Origin: Sulfurifustis variabilis
GTDB taxonomy: Bacteria > Pseudomonadota > Gammaproteobacteria > Acidiferrobacterales > Sulfurifustaceae
Assembly (NCBI RefSeq): GCF_002355415.1
Contig: NZ_AP014936.1
Location: 3,341,126-3,405,125, forward strand
Direction of reading: 5' to 3'
Length of the DNA stretch: 64,000 nt
Below, one piece after another: positions 1 through 9,405 of the stretch. The position numbers and the translations under genes were made by a program. The notes beneath the pieces were generated by a model. It was not told the DNA's origin, did not search any database, and worked only from the letters and a program-made list of their open reading frames with translations. Within the stretch, counting starts at the first letter, position 1. Each line of letters opens with the position of its first letter.

Positions 1-725
1 TCCATGATGGAATCGTCACGGCCGCTATAGCCGACTACCACGAGTCCGAAGCGCCGGCAGGAGTCGATGAGGATTTGCCTCAGCCGTTCGTCTTGGTGGC
101 GCAGTTCGTCGCCAGTATTCTTTAAGCGGCGCGACCGAAAATCCCCATGCAGTTTGACCTCCACGGGCCAGCGTCCTTGCGTAATGCATTGCGCTGCCAA
201 GTCCGGCGCGTCAAGGGCCGCACAAGTCAGCGCCCCCGTTCCGTCGTACACCTTGGCACAGCCATCAGCCATGAGTGGATCGAAGTTCGTAGTCCACACA
301 AGGCGGGTGAGTTGCGCACGCATTAGTGTCGCGAGAGCGAGGTGACCATAGGAAGGCTTCGCCCCGGCCATCTTGGCATCCAAATAGGCGCGCCGGTCGA
401 CTTCGGCCGGATAGGTCGCCTCGAAAAGCGCGGCATATTCTTCCGGCGAACCTGGCGGCGGGAAGTTCTTTGTCGAATCGATATGAGCTTGCAACTGAGC
501 GCGGATCGCCGAATTCGAGAGATCCGCGACTGACTGCGGCGAGACTCGGCGTTGGCTGATATACAACTGTTGCTTGAACTCCCACACCATGTCCGACGCA
601 GTTGGTATACCGGCTGACGCCGATGCTCCAGCACCGAGTAACCACATCAGGTTTTCTGCGCGCAATGAAAAGCGCCGGGCGAAATCATCAGCGCTAATCT
701 CAGGTAAAGTGGTCTTGTTATCCAT
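1..725 (-). CDS. SIR2-like (sirtuin fold) protein, C-terminus beyond the window
   Basis: I translated this reading frame directly because it has no stop before the window edge; 241 residues are visible. It begins MDNKTTLPEI. Sirtuin landmarks are the NAD-binding loop LLGAGASASAGIP (residues about 29-41), TTNFDPLM (about 147-154), VKLHGDFR, and VVVGYSGRDDSIM near the cut end. SIR2-like domains in bacterial defence proteins usually deplete NAD+ during infection rather than deacetylate; that role is inferred here. The gene lies 82 bases after the DUF1998 helicase stop, on the same strand, so it may be the last gene of the same operon or a separate defence gene. No good Shine-Dalgarno precedes the ATG at 725. 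The partner or effector domain that normally follows the SIR2 domain lies outside the window. Confidence 0.8.
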   Translation of the reverse strand, partial: MDNKTTLPEISADDFARRFSLRAENLMWLLGAGASASAGIPTASDMVWEFKQQLYISQRRVSPQSVADLSNSAIRAQLQAHIDSTKNFPPPGSPEEYAALFEATYPAEVDRRAYLDAKMAGAKPSYGHLALATLMRAQLTRLVWTTNFDPLMADGCAKVYDGTGALTCAALDAPDLAAQCITQGRWPVEVKLHGDFRSRRLKNTGDELRHQDERLRQILIDSCRRFGLVVVGYSGRDDSIM

Positions 726-807
726 GGGTGGCTGAAAGGAGCTGGAGTTCAGCGATTTTTCTATGGCCGTTTCGGAGGTCTGTACGCCAATACATGCTCG
801 TTGCCTG

Positions 808-3800
808 TCAGAACGGCCTTCTTAGCACTTCAAAGATCGACTTAAACGTAACGTGACAACCAGCTGCTACAGCCTGCGCATATGCCCCGGCGAGCTGAGG
901 ACCCAAGCGGTTTCGATCGGTATCCCACAGCGGGTGCGTGATAATCTCAACCTGATTCCCGCGGCGGCCTGCTTGAAGACCCCCATACGTAAGGCGCTGC
1001 CAGCCGGGCATCGCTGCGAAGTACGGTCCGGCAGCTGACGCGTCAATCCCTTGCCAGTAGGGCACCGAGAAGTCGATCTGAGCGTTTGGGTCCAACGCCA
1101 ATCGAGCCAGATCTAGACCCAAGCGCCAGTCAAGAATGTTGTGGTACGCGAGATTGCTGAAATCGCGGAGACAGTCGGGGCATGACGTCTGGCAAATACC
1201 AGAGTGCACTGCAGTGACCAGCGGTCCGTAGAACGTGTTGCTCGTCTGGCCAACGACGAAACGCAAGAGACTCTCAGCTTCGGTTGGGCTACCGAAGTAC
1301 GAACTGTATCCAGCACCATTCTCCAGGCTGTCTGAGATGAAAATCTGGCCAATAACTTGCCCATTCGCGTCCTGCATCACGCGTAAACCAACCTTAAGTT
1401 CTCGCTCATGGATATCCAGCCGTACCGCCGCCGCTCGCCGGAGCAGGAAGCCCAAAGAATACAGCGCCGCGCGGCCTTCAACCCGAAGCGGCATGGCACT
1501 GACACCTACCGGCCATGTTCGGATACCGAGCACAAGAACATCGGTAGGTTTGACGGAGGCGAGAGCGCGGCGGTCAACTGCTCCTCCGGGGGCGAGGGGA
1601 ACATTATTGATGCCGATTTTCGCCAGGGCTTCCCGTGTGACCCATGTTTCTCCTTGGGCGAGCTTTTCAAAGTCAAACTGACGCCCTTCGTTGTCGTTGA
1701 TAACGTAAACCGTGTCTTGGCCGCTCCAGACCTCGAAGTTTGCAACTGGTGTCATCGGAACCGGTGTAACACCGACTTTCGGACGCGATGCCCGCGCAGT
1801 CCATTCGAATACGCCGTCGAAGTCGCGGCTTGCTCCAGACCACGTGCGGAACCCTCGCGGCTGCGAGAGGCGTACCAGGTCGTAGTCGGGCGGTGCCGCA
1901 CCACAGACCGGGCAGGCTGGTGCCGGGTTTTGCGAACCGTCAACCGCTTGACACCGCCGGCATAATCCAACGACCTGAGGCGGGCCAAGTGGATTCGGCT
2001 GCTCGGTGACCGTATTTCCCTGAGGCTGATAGTCGACGACACCAACCGATGTATGAATGAGTCCATCCTTCACCGTTTCAGAGCAAGGTGCAAACTGGCT
2101 GATTGCTATATCGAGTTCGCGATCGACAACGCCCTCTGGCGGCCATTCGTAGGCTGTGCCGGGCCTCTCATGGAAGAGGTAGCGAACGCGCGTCGGGAAC
2201 CCGAACATCGGCAGTATGCCGGCGTTTGCGAGCCGCTCACTTAACGATCTCTGCGGGAGCCTTGGGTCAGTTGCAGCTGCCGTCACTCGCGCCACGAGCT
2301 GATTCTGAATGAAACTGATCAAGTCGGGCCGCTGTGCCTGCAACTGCGGCGTCGTGTAGGAAAGCAGAACGTCGCACGTTCGCGCAATGGCGGCTGGGTT
2401 GCTTTGAATCCAAGCGCCGACAAGCTGCGCGACGGTCATGCCCGGCGGAGTGCCAGGAACAGGCTGGGCTGGCGGAGCGCCCCACTGCGCAGCATCTCCG
2501 AACTCGCCGTGGACGCTGTCACCACCCGTGGCCGCAAACAGACCGAGAGCGCCAAACGCTTGCCGCAGGACCTCCTTGGCCAGCACGCGCTGTAGGATCA
2601 CCTCCCGGCGCATGTCAACGTATGGCTGCGGAGGAGGATCGGAGGTCATGCGGTCGGGACGCTGGAAATAGTAATCATCGTGGCTGCGGCCCCGGCATAA
2701 CGTCAGTGCTACCGAAAGGCCAGCACCCCGCCGGCCTGCGCGGCCGACGCGCTGCTGGTAGTTGAAGCGCATCGGCGGCATGTTCGCCATCATCACGGCA
2801 AGCAACGAGCCGATATCGACGCCTGCCTCCATTGTTGTGGTCACGCTAAGGAGGTCAATCGCGTCCGTAATTGGGATCTCATCGGGGGGTGGGAGGCAGA
2901 TGTCTTGGAAGAGCCGCTGGCGCTTCCTTCCTTCGTTCTTGTTTGTTTGCCCCGTGAGTTCCTCGCAGTTCAGGCGGAACAGCGGGCCCGCCTGGGTTGC
3001 GAGATAGCTGTAGTAATCAGGTGAGACCTGTGCCGCCGCCATTGGCTGGGGCGGCCCGAGCGGCGTATTGCAGTCCGTACAAACGCCGCCGGATGGGTGG
3101 AGGTGGATGCGGCGGCACTGACCGCATTCGTAGTAGGACGGGCCTGGGCGCGCGAGGCAGAGGTTCTGGACCATGAGCACGTGCTGGGCAAGCACGCCTG
3201 CGCCATTGAGATAAGTCAAAACATCGGCAGCAAAGGTCTGAGGTGTTTGGCCATGCTGTTGGGCGACGGCTGCGAGATACTGGGCGACGTACCCAGGTGG
3301 ATTAGGCTGGCTAGCGGCGCCATGAGTTGAGAGGCGCCGCCGCGCGCCGAGCAGTCGAATCACGCCATCGGCGGCCTCTTGCACGAGAGGGTTAGGGGCT
3401 GGAGCGCCGATCCGGTCAGTCGTTGCGTACGCAATTCGCAGCGATTCAAGGCTGCGCCGCCCAGAAGCGAAAATGACATCCATCACCTCAAGGAGCGACT
3501 GATCTTGAATCCGCCGCAGGTGATCTCGCTGTGGCTGCGTAAGCTGCGCCCCTCTAGCCTGCGGCACAGATCCTGGTGGTCCCCAGACATACAAATCTCG
3601 CCAGCTCCCGGTCTGCTGCCGCGGGTCCGTCCAGAGCACGTCTTGTATAAATCCGCCTGGGTTCATCCCGCGAGCCAGGAGCTGCGCCGAGGCATCAGCT
3701 GCAAGTTGCGCTACATGAAACGGACCCTGAACTGCGCGAGTCAGGATGCGCTGCGCAGCCTGCTGGTACGTTAGCCCCGGATAGTTAGGGCACGCCTGTT

Positions 3801-6336
3801 GAGCAGTCACCGGGTTTGCGGCACCTAAGAGAATCGCCGACTCCGCTGTGTGCGTGCTTGCGAATGTAGTTGCTAGCGCCTGCTGTTCCGGCGGCAGCAC
3901 CTGTCCAGCGAGTTGCGCCGCGAACGCTTGCGCGCCGGCGCCTTGCACTGCGATCGCCTGGGTAATCGCTTGGCGCAGCGCGTCGCGGTAGTGAGAAAAG
4001 CGCATGCCCGCTGAAAGCTTGGCCGCGTCCTGCCGGCTGTCCGAAAAAACCACGAGCTTGCGCGACTGGCTCGCTCCCGCGCCAGCGATCCGGCGGAGAA
4101 GCGAATCAGATAGCACTTGGGCAATCTTCTGAAAACCGGTCCGCAGGGTGCGAATGGGGGAACCAATCTGGCGGCGCGACCAATCCGCGTCGCAGCGCGG
4201 GCAGCGCGCAGGGTACGCCTGGTTCGCGCTGTCGGCCGCCGGTGGGTTCGGGCCCTGCATCGCCGGCACGAAGTAGAGATAGCCAGGACCCCCGAGAACT
4301 ACCTTGCCATCAGCGGGTGTGAACCGGGCTGGCCTCCAGAACCGTTGCACCCCCTCTTGTGTCCACTGCGGCGATGCCGGCGCCATTCCAGGACCAGCCG
4401 GCCAGTAAACAGCGTACCGAAGATAGTCGCGGTCGAGCGATGCCATGTCCGGAGATGCTTCAAGGTCGGGGTGATCAGGGCTGAGGTACCACTCGTTAGG
4501 ATTTAGGCCGGTATCGCGCCGGTATCCCCCGAAGAATATCTCGCCGCACGCCTCGCAATAGAGCAACTCGAGAACTCTAGAGCCACACCCGCACGTTAGC
4601 GTCGGGACGTAGTGCAGCGTACCGGCCGGGCAGGCGCCGTTTCGCGGCGGCGCCTGCGTGCAGCTCGCGTTTGTGCAGACCCATAGTCCTTGAAGGTTGC
4701 GGAAAACCATGTGTGCCCGCACGGGCAAAGGCGCTGTGCCGGCGGCACCTCGCGCCGCAGATAGGCCAGCAAGCAACCCCTCAAGTGCCTCGAGGCGATC
4801 CGCTGGTGCGAGCGCGGGGAACATGGCTGCCGCGATTTGTTCAGGAAACCGGGGCTCGATCTGGGGTGTCTGAGCTGGACCGGTGGAACATGCCAATCGC
4901 AACGCATCTGCGGCCATGATGTGCCCGAGTGCAGATTCGAGAACTCCCTCGGGAGTCGCGCCGGGACCGATTGCGGTTGCTCCGATAGCTGCATGAAACG
5001 CGTGCGCCGCTGCTGTTATCGGCACCTGCGACGCTCGCAGATCCTGCCGGAGTTGGCGCAGCGCAGTTGCGCTGGCGCGCACGGGGGCAAACGCGCCGGG
5101 GTTGAGGGGTTGCGTGGCGCCCCCTACTACCCGAAAACGATTCTGATCGCGCCCGAAAAACGCCTCAAGGTACTGGAGACCGGCTGCACCGCTGGCTACC
5201 GAGGCGCTCGACGCGATGATGCGGAGCTGGTCTGAGTCTGGCGACAGGCCGAATCGGTCAAGCAAAACTCTGATGAGGTACGCAACCTCAGTTCCGGGCG
5301 TGCCGCGGTAAGTGTGTAGCTCGTCGACGACGAGATGGAATATATGAGAGGCATCTGCCTGGAGCCACTGTCTCGTCTGGTCGAAGATTGGTGATTCAAC
5401 TCCGCGCATCAACATGATGTTGAGCATTGAGTAGTTCGTGATCAGGATGTCTGGCGGGTGATCCTGCATATCCCACCGCGACCACATCTCGCCGCCGTCC
5501 ATACTGGGGAAGAAGCGTGCGGCGGGCGATCCAACAACGAGCTGCGCGTCGCGCTCGATGCTTGCGAGTTCGGTACGTAACCTGGCTTCTGCGTTCTTCG
5601 TGGGAATACCGGATACAGGAGTACGCCCAGTGTAACGCCCGAAGTAAAAGCGATTGCCTCCACGCTGTACTTGGAGCCACGTGCGGGCTTGAGCGCTATC
5701 CAAGCCGTCACGGAGTCGTGCGAGCTGATCTTCAACGAGTGCGTTGAGTGGATAGAGAATCAGCGCCCGCACGGCCGCAGGCCGCACCGCCGGGTCCTCG
5801 TGGGCGCGCTGGGGAATCCGCGGCGCCCACCTTCTCCTGCTCCCCTGCATAGTCCAATGATTCCACCAGTCCCACTGCGCTGGCCGCGGCCCGGGAGCCC
5901 CCCACGCAGACGATTCGCGAATCAACGCCGCGGCGATGGGCAAGAGGAAACACTCAGTCTTTCCTGAACCAGTTCCCGTTGTGACAACAACATCACGTCC
6001 CTGCACTACCGATTCCTGAAAGACCTCCCGCTGGTGCGCGTACAGTTCGCGCGAAGGCGGGAAGAGACCCTGCGACACGAAGCCAACCAGATCCGCCAGC
6101 GCGCCGGGTGCCCAGGACGCCCCGAGCAAGGATTGTGCTACCTGCTGGAATGTTTGCCCGCAGGTCTGATAGGCGGGCACCGGCTCAATCAGCGGGTACC
6201 GATATAGCCGCCCATCAGCATCGAGCAGCTGGCGGCGCTCGGCGACGAGATCCGGGTATCTGAGGTCGAAGGGGCTATCGAGGTACCTTAGATACGTGTC
6301 GCGCAGACTTTCGAAGATCGCAAGCGGGTTACTCAT
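808..6336 (-). CDS. Giant DEAD/DEAH helicase with DUF1998-type C-terminus (DruE-like)
   Basis: This 1842-residue protein has a superfamily 2 helicase core. Landmarks are a Q-motif-like YAHQREV (about residue 99), Walker A TGTGSGKTE (119-127), a DELH box (338-341), motif V TTTMEAGVDIG (about 1167) and motif VI QQRVGRAGR (about 1194). About 830 residues are inserted between the two halves of the core. Cysteine clusters that look zinc-binding occur near residues 554-597, 712-715, 1071-1089 and 1459-1478. The end (about 1620-1750) carries a DUF1998-like region with CQTSCPDC and a WRLGLDL helix. Length, core and DUF1998 tail fit DruE of Druantia systems better than the shorter, split DrmA/DrmB of DISARM. 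The ATG overlaps the stop of the preceding gene by 4 bases (6333-6336). It is expected to be the motor of the system, translocating on DNA; substrate and trigger are unknown. Confidence 0.85.
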   Translation of the reverse strand: MSNPLAIFESLRDTYLRYLDSPFDLRYPDLVAERRQLLDADGRLYRYPLIEPVPAYQTCGQTFQQVAQSLLGASWAPGALADLVGFVSQGLFPPSRELYAHQREVFQESVVQGRDVVVTTGTGSGKTECFLLPIAAALIRESSAWGAPGPRPAQWDWWNHWTMQGSRRRWAPRIPQRAHEDPAVRPAAVRALILYPLNALVEDQLARLRDGLDSAQARTWLQVQRGGNRFYFGRYTGRTPVSGIPTKNAEARLRTELASIERDAQLVVGSPAARFFPSMDGGEMWSRWDMQDHPPDILITNYSMLNIMLMRGVESPIFDQTRQWLQADASHIFHLVVDELHTYRGTPGTEVAYLIRVLLDRFGLSPDSDQLRIIASSASVASGAAGLQYLEAFFGRDQNRFRVVGGATQPLNPGAFAPVRASATALRQLRQDLRASQVPITAAAHAFHAAIGATAIGPGATPEGVLESALGHIMAADALRLACSTGPAQTPQIEPRFPEQIAAAMFPALAPADRLEALEGLLAGLSAARGAAGTAPLPVRAHMVFRNLQGLWVCTNASCTQAPPRNGACPAGTLHYVPTLTCGCGSRVLELLYCEACGEIFFGGYRRDTGLNPNEWYLSPDHPDLEASPDMASLDRDYLRYAVYWPAGPGMAPASPQWTQEGVQRFWRPARFTPADGKVVLGGPGYLYFVPAMQGPNPPAADSANQAYPARCPRCDADWSRRQIGSPIRTLRTGFQKIAQVLSDSLLRRIAGAGASQSRKLVVFSDSRQDAAKLSAGMRFSHYRDALRQAITQAIAVQGAGAQAFAAQLAGQVLPPEQQALATTFASTHTAESAILLGAANPVTAQQACPNYPGLTYQQAAQRILTRAVQGPFHVAQLAADASAQLLARGMNPGGFIQDVLWTDPRQQTGSWRDLYVWGPPGSVPQARGAQLTQPQRDHLRRIQDQSLLEVMDVIFASGRRSLESLRIAYATTDRIGAPAPNPLVQEAADGVIRLLGARRRLSTHGAASQPNPPGYVAQYLAAVAQQHGQTPQTFAADVLTYLNGAGVLAQHVLMVQNLCLARPGPSYYECGQCRRIHLHPSGGVCTDCNTPLGPPQPMAAAQVSPDYYSYLATQAGPLFRLNCEELTGQTNKNEGRKRQRLFQDICLPPPDEIPITDAIDLLSVTTTMEAGVDIGSLLAVMMANMPPMRFNYQQRVGRAGRRGAGLSVALTLCRGRSHDDYYFQRPDRMTSDPPPQPYVDMRREVILQRVLAKEVLRQAFGALGLFAATGGDSVHGEFGDAAQWGAPPAQPVPGTPPGMTVAQLVGAWIQSNPAAIARTCDVLLSYTTPQLQAQRPDLISFIQNQLVARVTAAATDPRLPQRSLSERLANAGILPMFGFPTRVRYLFHERPGTAYEWPPEGVVDRELDIAISQFAPCSETVKDGLIHTSVGVVDYQPQGNTVTEQPNPLGPPQVVGLCRRCQAVDGSQNPAPACPVCGAAPPDYDLVRLSQPRGFRTWSGASRDFDGVFEWTARASRPKVGVTPVPMTPVANFEVWSGQDTVYVINDNEGRQFDFEKLAQGETWVTREALAKIGINNVPLAPGGAVDRRALASVKPTDVLVLGIRTWPVGVSAMPLRVEGRAALYSLGFLLRRAAAVRLDIHERELKVGLRVMQDANGQVIGQIFISDSLENGAGYSSYFGSPTEAESLLRFVVGQTSNTFYGPLVTAVHSGICQTSCPDCLRDFSNLAYHNILDWRLGLDLARLALDPNAQIDFSVPYWQGIDASAAGPYFAAMPGWQRLTYGGLQAGRRGNQVEIITHPLWDTDRNRLGPQLAGAYAQAVAAGCHVTFKSIFEVLRRPF

Positions 6337-7289
6337 CGGAGCTCCTGTCGCAGTAATCCCGATGCGAGCCTGGCGATAACCTCGGGCACATCGGAGTAGT
6401 GAAGAAAGCCGGTAGCGCCTTGCCCTCCCTCATAGGCAGGCGGCAATCCTGAACAGAGAACGAGCGCTCGCTCCAAAAGGAAGGGCGGGCGGCAACTTGC
6501 GGGCACTGAAAGCCGGCGGTTAACAACAGCATAATGAAGAATCCGCCGGCGCCGGCGCTTTAGGACGATGTACTTCCCCACTTGGCCTGGCACCTGATAA
6601 GCCATGCCCCTGGAGCAGAGTAACACTTGGCGCTGGTGCCGAAGCGAGAAGCGAAAGAGACCACCGGAGCTGGAAAGAGCTTCATCGCGTGTCGCAGCTC
6701 TCCACCGGAGACTGGAAGCCGACCATTGTTCGATCCTCCACTCAGAACCGAACGGTAATTCGACCCGGCGGCGCACCGCGGGATCATCCACAGGCGGCAG
6801 GCTCATCAGGATGGCCGCCGGCGCATCGGGTTGCAAGAACAGCCCAGCGCGTTGCGCTATATCGGCCAGCGTGTCTGGATCGCTCGCGACAATCCGGAAT
6901 TGATCCGGGCACGCAGCAGATGGCAGCGTTTCGAACTTGTTCGGGGTAGCTGCGTTTCCAAGCCGTTGGAGGAGTGCGGGCGACCGTGCTCCGGCGAGTA
7001 CGCCAAGCCACCCCTTATCATTTCGTGTCACGGCAAGACTCGGTGGTACCACCCTCCACTCGTTATCGCCGCCAGCTCCCCCAAAGAACTCGGCGTGGCC
7101 GAGCCGCTGCAGGTTAAGACGCAGGGCTTGGTAGAGCGGAAGGGCGTACTGGTCAGTGCCCTCTTCGCTCCCGTCTGGCAGATCGCCATTACTGTCGGCC
7201 ATGTGGAGTTCTTCGACCGCGGTGCGGAACTGCTGCCAGGAACCCTGCCGGCGTGCGGACATCCAGAGAAGGAGATCGTTTGCGCTCAT
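6333..7289 (-). CDS. Unrecognised 318-residue protein of the Druantia-like operon (DruG position)
   Basis: I do not recognise a domain. The start was set at 7289 because an AGAGG Shine-Dalgarno lies 8 bases upstream and the ATG makes a 4-base overlap with the stop of the gene before it; a start at 7337 would overlap that gene by 52 bases. The protein starts MSANDLLLWMSARRQGSWQQ, is soluble with no signal peptide or membrane segment, and has a mixed alpha/beta look. A very basic patch KRRRRR lies near residue 250, and a C-terminal third contains FLLERALVLCSGLPP and GFLHYSDVPEVIARLASGLL. It sits between the membrane-anchored protein and the helicase, the position taken by druG in Druantia type II as I recall it. 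An adaptor role linking the two neighbours is inference only. Confidence 0.7.
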   Translation of the reverse strand: MSANDLLLWMSARRQGSWQQFRTAVEELHMADSNGDLPDGSEEGTDQYALPLYQALRLNLQRLGHAEFFGGAGGDNEWRVVPPSLAVTRNDKGWLGVLAGARSPALLQRLGNAATPNKFETLPSAACPDQFRIVASDPDTLADIAQRAGLFLQPDAPAAILMSLPPVDDPAVRRRVELPFGSEWRIEQWSASSLRWRAATRDEALSSSGGLFRFSLRHQRQVLLCSRGMAYQVPGQVGKYIVLKRRRRRILHYAVVNRRLSVPASCRPPFLLERALVLCSGLPPAYEGGQGATGFLHYSDVPEVIARLASGLLRQELR

Positions 7290-9370
7290 CGCATACGCCT
7301 CTGAATCGCTCTCGCGTGCTGCTTGTAGACTTGCCACAACGAAGCCACCTCAGTTCCAGGCGGTTCGGTCGCAAGACCTTTTCGGCCAGCAGCTAGGATT
7401 GCAGACGTCCATGCTTTGATACGCCTCGCGTGCTCCCGGCCAGCGCACTGCGGCCGCTGGATCATGTTTGCCTGCCGAGGCGACTCCTGCCCGCCAGCAG
7501 GGCGTAGGTCACCGATGAGCAGCACGCGGGCGATGCGCTTATCGCACCGGAGCGTATCGGCTGGTATCGCCCAAACCGGGTCGAACCAAGGAAATCCGAT
7601 GCACGTCTGGGCGCGGACATCACCGCGGACATCGCACGCGTAAATCTGGCCGGGCTCCGCGCCAATAAGAATCGAGTTAGACGCCGGCACCACAACCCCG
7701 TGGCGCCCTGCCGGTCCCGGCCCAAGGCGCGGCGGCAGAACCAGTACGCCACAGATAGCTGGGTGGACCCGCTCGCCGTCCGCGCTGAAATCCCCCATCG
7801 ACCAGGTGTATGCATCCCAAACTTCCCAATCCTCGGCTCCCTCACGAATTGAATAGGAGCGCGATGCGCTTGCGCACCAGACTTGGTGTTGGCCCGGGAG
7901 GTCCCATCCTGGCGCGGCATATCCGCCGTCTGGGCCCAGTGTCGCCTCACGTCCGTCGATCACCACGTTATGGATCGCCTCGACATCGCCGCGAAGGCGG
8001 ATACGGGGCGGGTAACCGCGGAGCCATGTCTGGCGTTCGAGCCGGATACCACCCTCGAGGACGACCTCGACGTTGGCCAGGGGCCGGAGCACGTCGAGAA
8101 TTTCTCCTTGCTGGCTCGCTGCGACGGGCGTTCGAGGCACCACACCGCGAAGACCGATCCAGCCCTGGGGTATTCCAGTTGTGGTATCCAGCACGTGAGG
8201 TTCTGGGCTCCCCGTTTGTTCGACTGCGCGCCTGACGTCTTGAAGGCGTTCCTCGGTGCAAAGAACGACGTGCTGTTCTCCGAGGATCAGCCGCGGCGTG
8301 CTGACAAAACCATTGAGGTCGCCATGCCTGCAGAGCACGAATAACTCGCGCCCGCTGAGTGACCATCGAACGATTCGACCATCAGCAAGGTGTCCTTCCC
8401 ACTCGATCCCTCGCCGCAGCAAAGTTCCCATGTCCGGCAGAATAACGTCCTGATACCAATCGTCCTGTAGCGAGATCAGCTCAGGCGGGTCTCCCGACCC
8501 AGAGACAGCGATCTCACCGGGGAGTGCCGGTGCCCGGCGCGGCAACAAGGAGATATTGCAGAAGCCGGCTTTCTCGAAGATAAGGCGCACTTCGATTGGC
8601 AGCGCTCGCTCGCGCGCCACCCGCTCTTCCGAATCTTGGGGAGTCTCTCTTGGCGCAGCCGGCGCGCGAACTACTGGACGATACTGTCGGGGAGACCGCA
8701 AGCGCTTCGGCGACTCCTTGGATGGCTCTGGAGTCGCGACCGGTGCGCTAACCGTGATATCTCGAGGTGCAACCGTTATCGGCACAGCTGCAACGGAATC
8801 AGGCTTCTCAGCTGGCGGTGGTTCGCTGGCGCCACCTCCACCGCCCGGAGCTGCGGGGTTAACAACTTTGCGTAATTCGTCACTCTCTGGCGGAACCTTC
8901 TCGCCGCTCGCTACGGGAATGGCTGGCTCTATTACAGTTTCAGGCCTAGCGCGGGGCAGGTCGTCGGCAGGTCGTGGAGGAACTCTTGGCTCGCCTGCGG
9001 ATTCTTGCGACAAGACCGACGGTTCTGCGGGAATCTCTCCGGGTTCCGCCACGGCTTGGGGCGCTATAGGCGGCGTCCCTGCCTCGGTCACGGGAAACGC
9101 ATGGCCTGCGGTGTCTTCTCCAGCGTGTCGTGAATCCGCCGCTGTTTTCGCGGCTGAAGAAGATGAGTCGACCGGACCAGGAGCCGTGGAATCTACAGGT
9201 GGCATACGTAAAGGCTTCCCATCGCCACTAGGTCGCTCCGGCTGTTCTTCAAGACCCCCCTGGGCCTCCCGGCTCCGGGATTCGCGGAACGCGCGCAGAA
9301 TAAGCACCGCGATCGCAAGTGCGAGCACGAAAGAGCAGATAACAAGCAATAGAGTTATCGTTGCGGACAT
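7286..9370 (-). CDS. Membrane-anchored 694-residue protein with disordered linker (DruF position)
   Basis: Residues about 5-27 (ITLLLVICSFVLALAIAVLI) form one transmembrane segment next to an arginine-rich stretch, so a cytoplasmic C-terminal body on a membrane anchor is likely. Residues about 30-255 are rich in Pro, Glu, Ser and Ala and look disordered. From about 260 to the end the sequence is globular and beta-rich (for example VEVVLEGGIRLERQTWLRGYPPR, shown here only as a composition example of alternating strands). I recognise no catalytic motif. The start has a GAGGAGA sequence just before the ATG. It follows the HhH-GPD gene by 35 bases and overlaps the next gene by 4 bases. Its place in the operon matches druF of Druantia type II by memory; a role tethering the helicase complex to the inner membrane is inferred. 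Confidence 0.72.
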   Translation of the reverse strand: MSATITLLLVICSFVLALAIAVLILRAFRESRSREAQGGLEEQPERPSGDGKPLRMPPVDSTAPGPVDSSSSAAKTAADSRHAGEDTAGHAFPVTEAGTPPIAPQAVAEPGEIPAEPSVLSQESAGEPRVPPRPADDLPRARPETVIEPAIPVASGEKVPPESDELRKVVNPAAPGGGGGASEPPPAEKPDSVAAVPITVAPRDITVSAPVATPEPSKESPKRLRSPRQYRPVVRAPAAPRETPQDSEERVARERALPIEVRLIFEKAGFCNISLLPRRAPALPGEIAVSGSGDPPELISLQDDWYQDVILPDMGTLLRRGIEWEGHLADGRIVRWSLSGRELFVLCRHGDLNGFVSTPRLILGEQHVVLCTEERLQDVRRAVEQTGSPEPHVLDTTTGIPQGWIGLRGVVPRTPVAASQQGEILDVLRPLANVEVVLEGGIRLERQTWLRGYPPRIRLRGDVEAIHNVVIDGREATLGPDGGYAAPGWDLPGQHQVWCASASRSYSIREGAEDWEVWDAYTWSMGDFSADGERVHPAICGVLVLPPRLGPGPAGRHGVVVPASNSILIGAEPGQIYACDVRGDVRAQTCIGFPWFDPVWAIPADTLRCDKRIARVLLIGDLRPAGGQESPRQANMIQRPQCAGREHARRIKAWTSAILAAGRKGLATEPPGTEVASLWQVYKQHARAIQRRMR

Positions 9371-9405
9371 TCTCCTCTCGTCACTCCTCCCTGCGATCTC
9401 TTGCT

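Noticed and set aside
265-645. Short frames at the left end (126 and 103 codons, minus strand)
   Set aside because: The SIR2-like reading frame, open from 725 to the edge with clear motifs, explains this stretch; the others are in the wrong frames.
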